Shown: positions 62,142 to 64,000 of the stretch, piece by piece
Position numbering within the stretch: position 1 is the stretch's first letter
How the letters are laid out: each line of letters begins with the position of its first letter
NCBI GenBank assembly: GCA_963704615.1
Contig: OY969923.1
Coordinates: 2,976,001-3,040,000, forward strand
Origin: Bog-756 sp963704615
GTDB taxonomy: Bacteria > Actinomycetota > Acidimicrobiia > Acidimicrobiales > RAAP-2
Length of the DNA stretch: 64,000 nucleotides
Direction: 5' to 3'
The notes under the pieces: generated by a model
The model's database searches: none
What the model saw: only the letters and a program-made list of their open reading frames with translations
What the model was told of the DNA's origin: nothing
Position numbers and translations under genes: made by a program

Positions 62142-64000
62142 CGCGTGTAGAGGTCGACGGTGGTGCCCGGCAGGCACCGAGGTCCCGGCGGCCGGGTCGG
62201 TCGAGAGCACCCTGGTGGCACCCGGCGGCCCGTAGGGGCCGGCGACCTGGAGACCGAGGGCCTCGAGGGCGCTGGTGGCCGCGGCCACCGACTGGCCGAC
62301 ACCAGGTCGGGGATGGTCACCGGCTGGGGACCGAGGAGACAGCTCGACGGTGACCGTGCGACCCGAAGGGCTGCGGACCCGGCAGCGGACGCGGGCGGTG
62401 CCGTCCCGATGACCTGACCGGTGGGGACGGTGGCGCTGTACTGCGTTCTGCTGGGCGGGACGAACCCGGCGGCCGACAGGGCGGCCGAGGCGCGTGGCGT
62501 AGGTGGACGCCGGCGCCGGTCACCGCGGGGACGGCCACCGGGGCGTGGCCCTTGGAGGTGATGATGGTCACCGTCGAGCCGTAGGGGGCGGTGCCGGCGG
62601 GCGAGGTGCCGAGGACGGCGCCGGCCACCACCGTCGAGCTGTACTGGGCCGCGGCCGCCGGGCACACCCCGACCAGGTGCACCGCGGCCAGAGCCTGCGA
62701 TGGCCTGGGTGCAGCTGGCGACCGAGGTCAGGCTGGGGATGGTCACCGGCGGGGGCCCGGCCGAGACCACCACGTCGATGGTCGAGCCCTGCTTGGCGGT
62801 GACCGGTGGTGCCGCCGACACGCGGGGTCGGGCTGCTGGCTGAGGATGCAGACCGGCGCCGACGGTGATGCTGTAGGCGGTGGCCGGTGGTGCGGACGGT
62901 GAAGTGGTCGTTGCGCACGGCCTGCTCGGCCTGGGCCACCGACTTGCCGACCAGCGAGGGGACGGGGTGGCTGGGGGTGAAGACCTCGTTGCTGGACGGC
63001 CAGGAACCACCCCGGCGGCGATGAGGGCGGCCACCACCACGGCAGGGCGGCCCGATCCACGGCCACCGGCGCCTCGCCCCTCGGGGCGCTGACCGTGCCC
63101 CCGATGGCCGTCGGGAGCCGCTTCGTCCCGCCGCGGCACCGGACCGACGGGTCGGGGGCGCCGAGCTCGGTGACCTCGGAGCGCTCGCCCCCGGCCGCCC
63201 GGCGCCGGGCCACCCGGATCATGGCGTTGTCCACTTCGCCGACCTCGTCGATCGGCACGGCGTCGACCAGGGGCAGGGGCTCGGGCTCGGGCAGGGCCAC
63301 GGCCAGCGCCTGCAGCCGCAGACCCAGCTGGGCGGCGTCGTAGCGCTCGGACGGCTCGGGGGCGGCCGCCCACACCAGCACGTCGTTGAGGGGGCCCAGC
63401 GCCTCGTGCTCGGGCAGCAGGGCCCCCACCCGGGCCATCAGGGTGGCCACCGTGGTGTCGCCGATGAAAGGCGCCTCGCCGGTCACCGCCTTCGTAGAGC
63501 ACCAGGGCCAGGGCGTAGACGTCGGCCTTCCCGTCGAGCACCCATCCCTCGACCTGTTCGGGGGCGGAGTAGCGGGCCGTGCCCAGGATGGCCCCGTCCG
63601 GCTCGGTCCACGACGCCTCGGCCAGGGCCCGGGCCAGGCCGAAGTCGGCGATGCGGAGGCGCCGGTCGGCGTCGAAGAGGAGGTTGGCCGGCTTGATGTC
63701 CCGGTGGACCAGTCCGCGGCGGTGGGCGTAGTCGAGACCGGCGGCGGCCTCGATCCCCACCTGCACGGCCTGTTCCGGCGTGAGGAGGACCCCGGTGTCG
63801 AAGACCTGGCGCAGGCTGCCGCCGGCCAGGATACTCGAGGACCAGGTAGGGCTCGCCGTCCTCCTCGCCCCAGTCGTAGACCTGGAGGATGTTGGGATGG
63901 TTGAGGGCGGCCACGGCCTGGGCCTCGGCCCGGAAGCGCTTGAGGAAGGCGCGTGTCGCCGGCCAGGGCCGGATGGAGCACCTTGATGGCCACCCGGCGG
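62138..64000 (-). CDS. PASTA-type Ser/Thr protein kinase (PknB/StkP-like), 5' end outside window, frameshifted
   Basis: Enters from beyond base 64000. Kinase parts in order, in several frames: VAIKVLHPALA with the beta-3 Lys near the very edge, AALNHPNILQVYDWGEEDGE, LVHRDIKPANLLF (HRD), IADFGLARALAE (DFG), ILGTARYSAPEQVEG, and VYALALVLYEAVTGEAPF. After about residue 270 a linker and one membrane helix (VVAALIAAGVV), then three or four PASTA units, visible as PVTIPSLTSV, VAVPAVTG and PVTIPDLV with closing PAAGTSVPAGTTVDLYTR. It senses wall precursors outside and phosphorylates proteins inside. Many 1-nt breaks occur. Confidence 0.85.
   Translation of the reverse strand, partial: PPGGHQGAPSGPGRRHAPSSSASGPRPRPWPPSTIPTSSRSTTGARRTASPTWSSSILAGGSLRQVFDTGVLLTPEQAVQVGIEAAAGLDYAHRRGLVHRDIKPANLLFDADRRLRIADFGLARALAEASWTEPDGAILGTARYSAPEQVEGWVLDGKADVYALALVLYEGGDRRGAFHRRHHGGHPDGPGGGPAARARGAGPPQRRAGVGGRPRAVRALRRRPAGSAAAGAGRGPARARAPAPGRRRADRRGRRSGQRHDPGGPAPGGRGRALRGHRARRPRPVGPVPRRDEAAPDGHRGHGQRPEGRGAGGRGSGRPAVVVAALIAAGVVPGRPATRSSPPATPSPRWSASRWPRPSRPCATTTSPSAPPATAYSITVGAGLHPQPAARPRVSAAPPVTAKQGSTIDVVVSAGPPPVTIPSLTSVASCTQAIAGSGRGAPGRGVPGGRGPVQLDGGGRRRPRHLARRHRPLRLDGDHHHLQGPRPGGRPRGDRRRRPPTPRASAALSAAGFVPPSRTQYSATVPTGQVIGTAPPASAAGSAALRVARSPSSCLLGPQPVTIPDLVSASRWPRPPAPSRPSVSRSPAPTGRRVPPGCSRPTRPPGPRCLPGTTVDLYTR

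Overview
The window is a high-G+C (about two thirds G+C by eye) actinobacterial chromosome segment. The evidence is an F420-type luciferase-like oxidoreductase, a sortase-type LPFTG surface protein, a PASTA-type Ser/Thr kinase, gatC-gatA-gatB order, GTG/TTG starts and many 4-nt ATGA/GTGA/TTGA gene overlaps. The mix of an SCP2-type thiolase, sterol-carrier-like protein, LuxR regulators and a large glycan locus fits an uncultured Acidimicrobiia-like lineage; that placement is inference. No rRNA, tRNA, CRISPR array, transposase or phage gene was recognised.

Layout. 1-6.45 kb: two tandem, paralogous multi-membrane proteins (the first cut by the window start), an acyltransferase-3, and a convergent multi-membrane protein interrupted by one frameshift. 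6.5-12.6 kb: NifU-like protein, F420-type oxidoreductase, thiolase and FabH-like synthase in tandem, sugar nucleotidyltransferase, GT4 glycosyltransferase. 12.6-16.1 kb: small membrane protein, then cysD-cysN-cysC, which make PAPS. 16.2-22.2 kb: one-direction run with acetyltransferase, WecA-like phosphoglycosyltransferase, sugar aminotransferase, WbsX-methyltransferase fusion and a sulfotransferase. 22.3-36.4 kb: a patchwork of both strands with the LPFTG surface protein, a second sulfotransferase, three GT2 and two GT4 glycosyltransferases, a methyltransferase, a Wzm/Wzt-type ABC exporter, a polymerase-like membrane protein and a chain-length protein with a degenerate kinase domain. 37.2-46.7 kb: WbpM-like dehydratase, UDP-sugar dehydrogenase, epimerase, PAP2 protein, LuxR regulator, formyltransferase, polysaccharide deacetylase and a secreted protein of unknown family. 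46.7-53.4 kb: DUF218 protein, third sulfotransferase, cation efflux protein, ABC exporter carrying a 21-bp tandem repeat, anchored GH43 glycosidase. 53.4-64 kb: gatB/gatA/gatC, then hydrolase, SCP2 protein, MFS exporter, SDR dehydrogenase, adenine methylase, a small double-CxxC protein and a PASTA kinase running off the window.

How the parts fit. From about 13 to 48 kb the window looks like one large surface-glycan island. CysDNC make activated sulfate and no sulfate-reduction gene is present, while three unrelated-looking sulfotransferases lie among the glycosyltransferases. The most interesting reading is a locus for a sulfated, possibly N-formylated and methylated, cell-surface polysaccharide in an actinobacterium.

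Sequence quality. From about 56.8 kb to the end nearly every gene is broken by 1-nt indels, mostly in short G or C runs, although gatB/A/C just before are intact. These breaks look like consensus errors, so genes there are annotated across them as single units.
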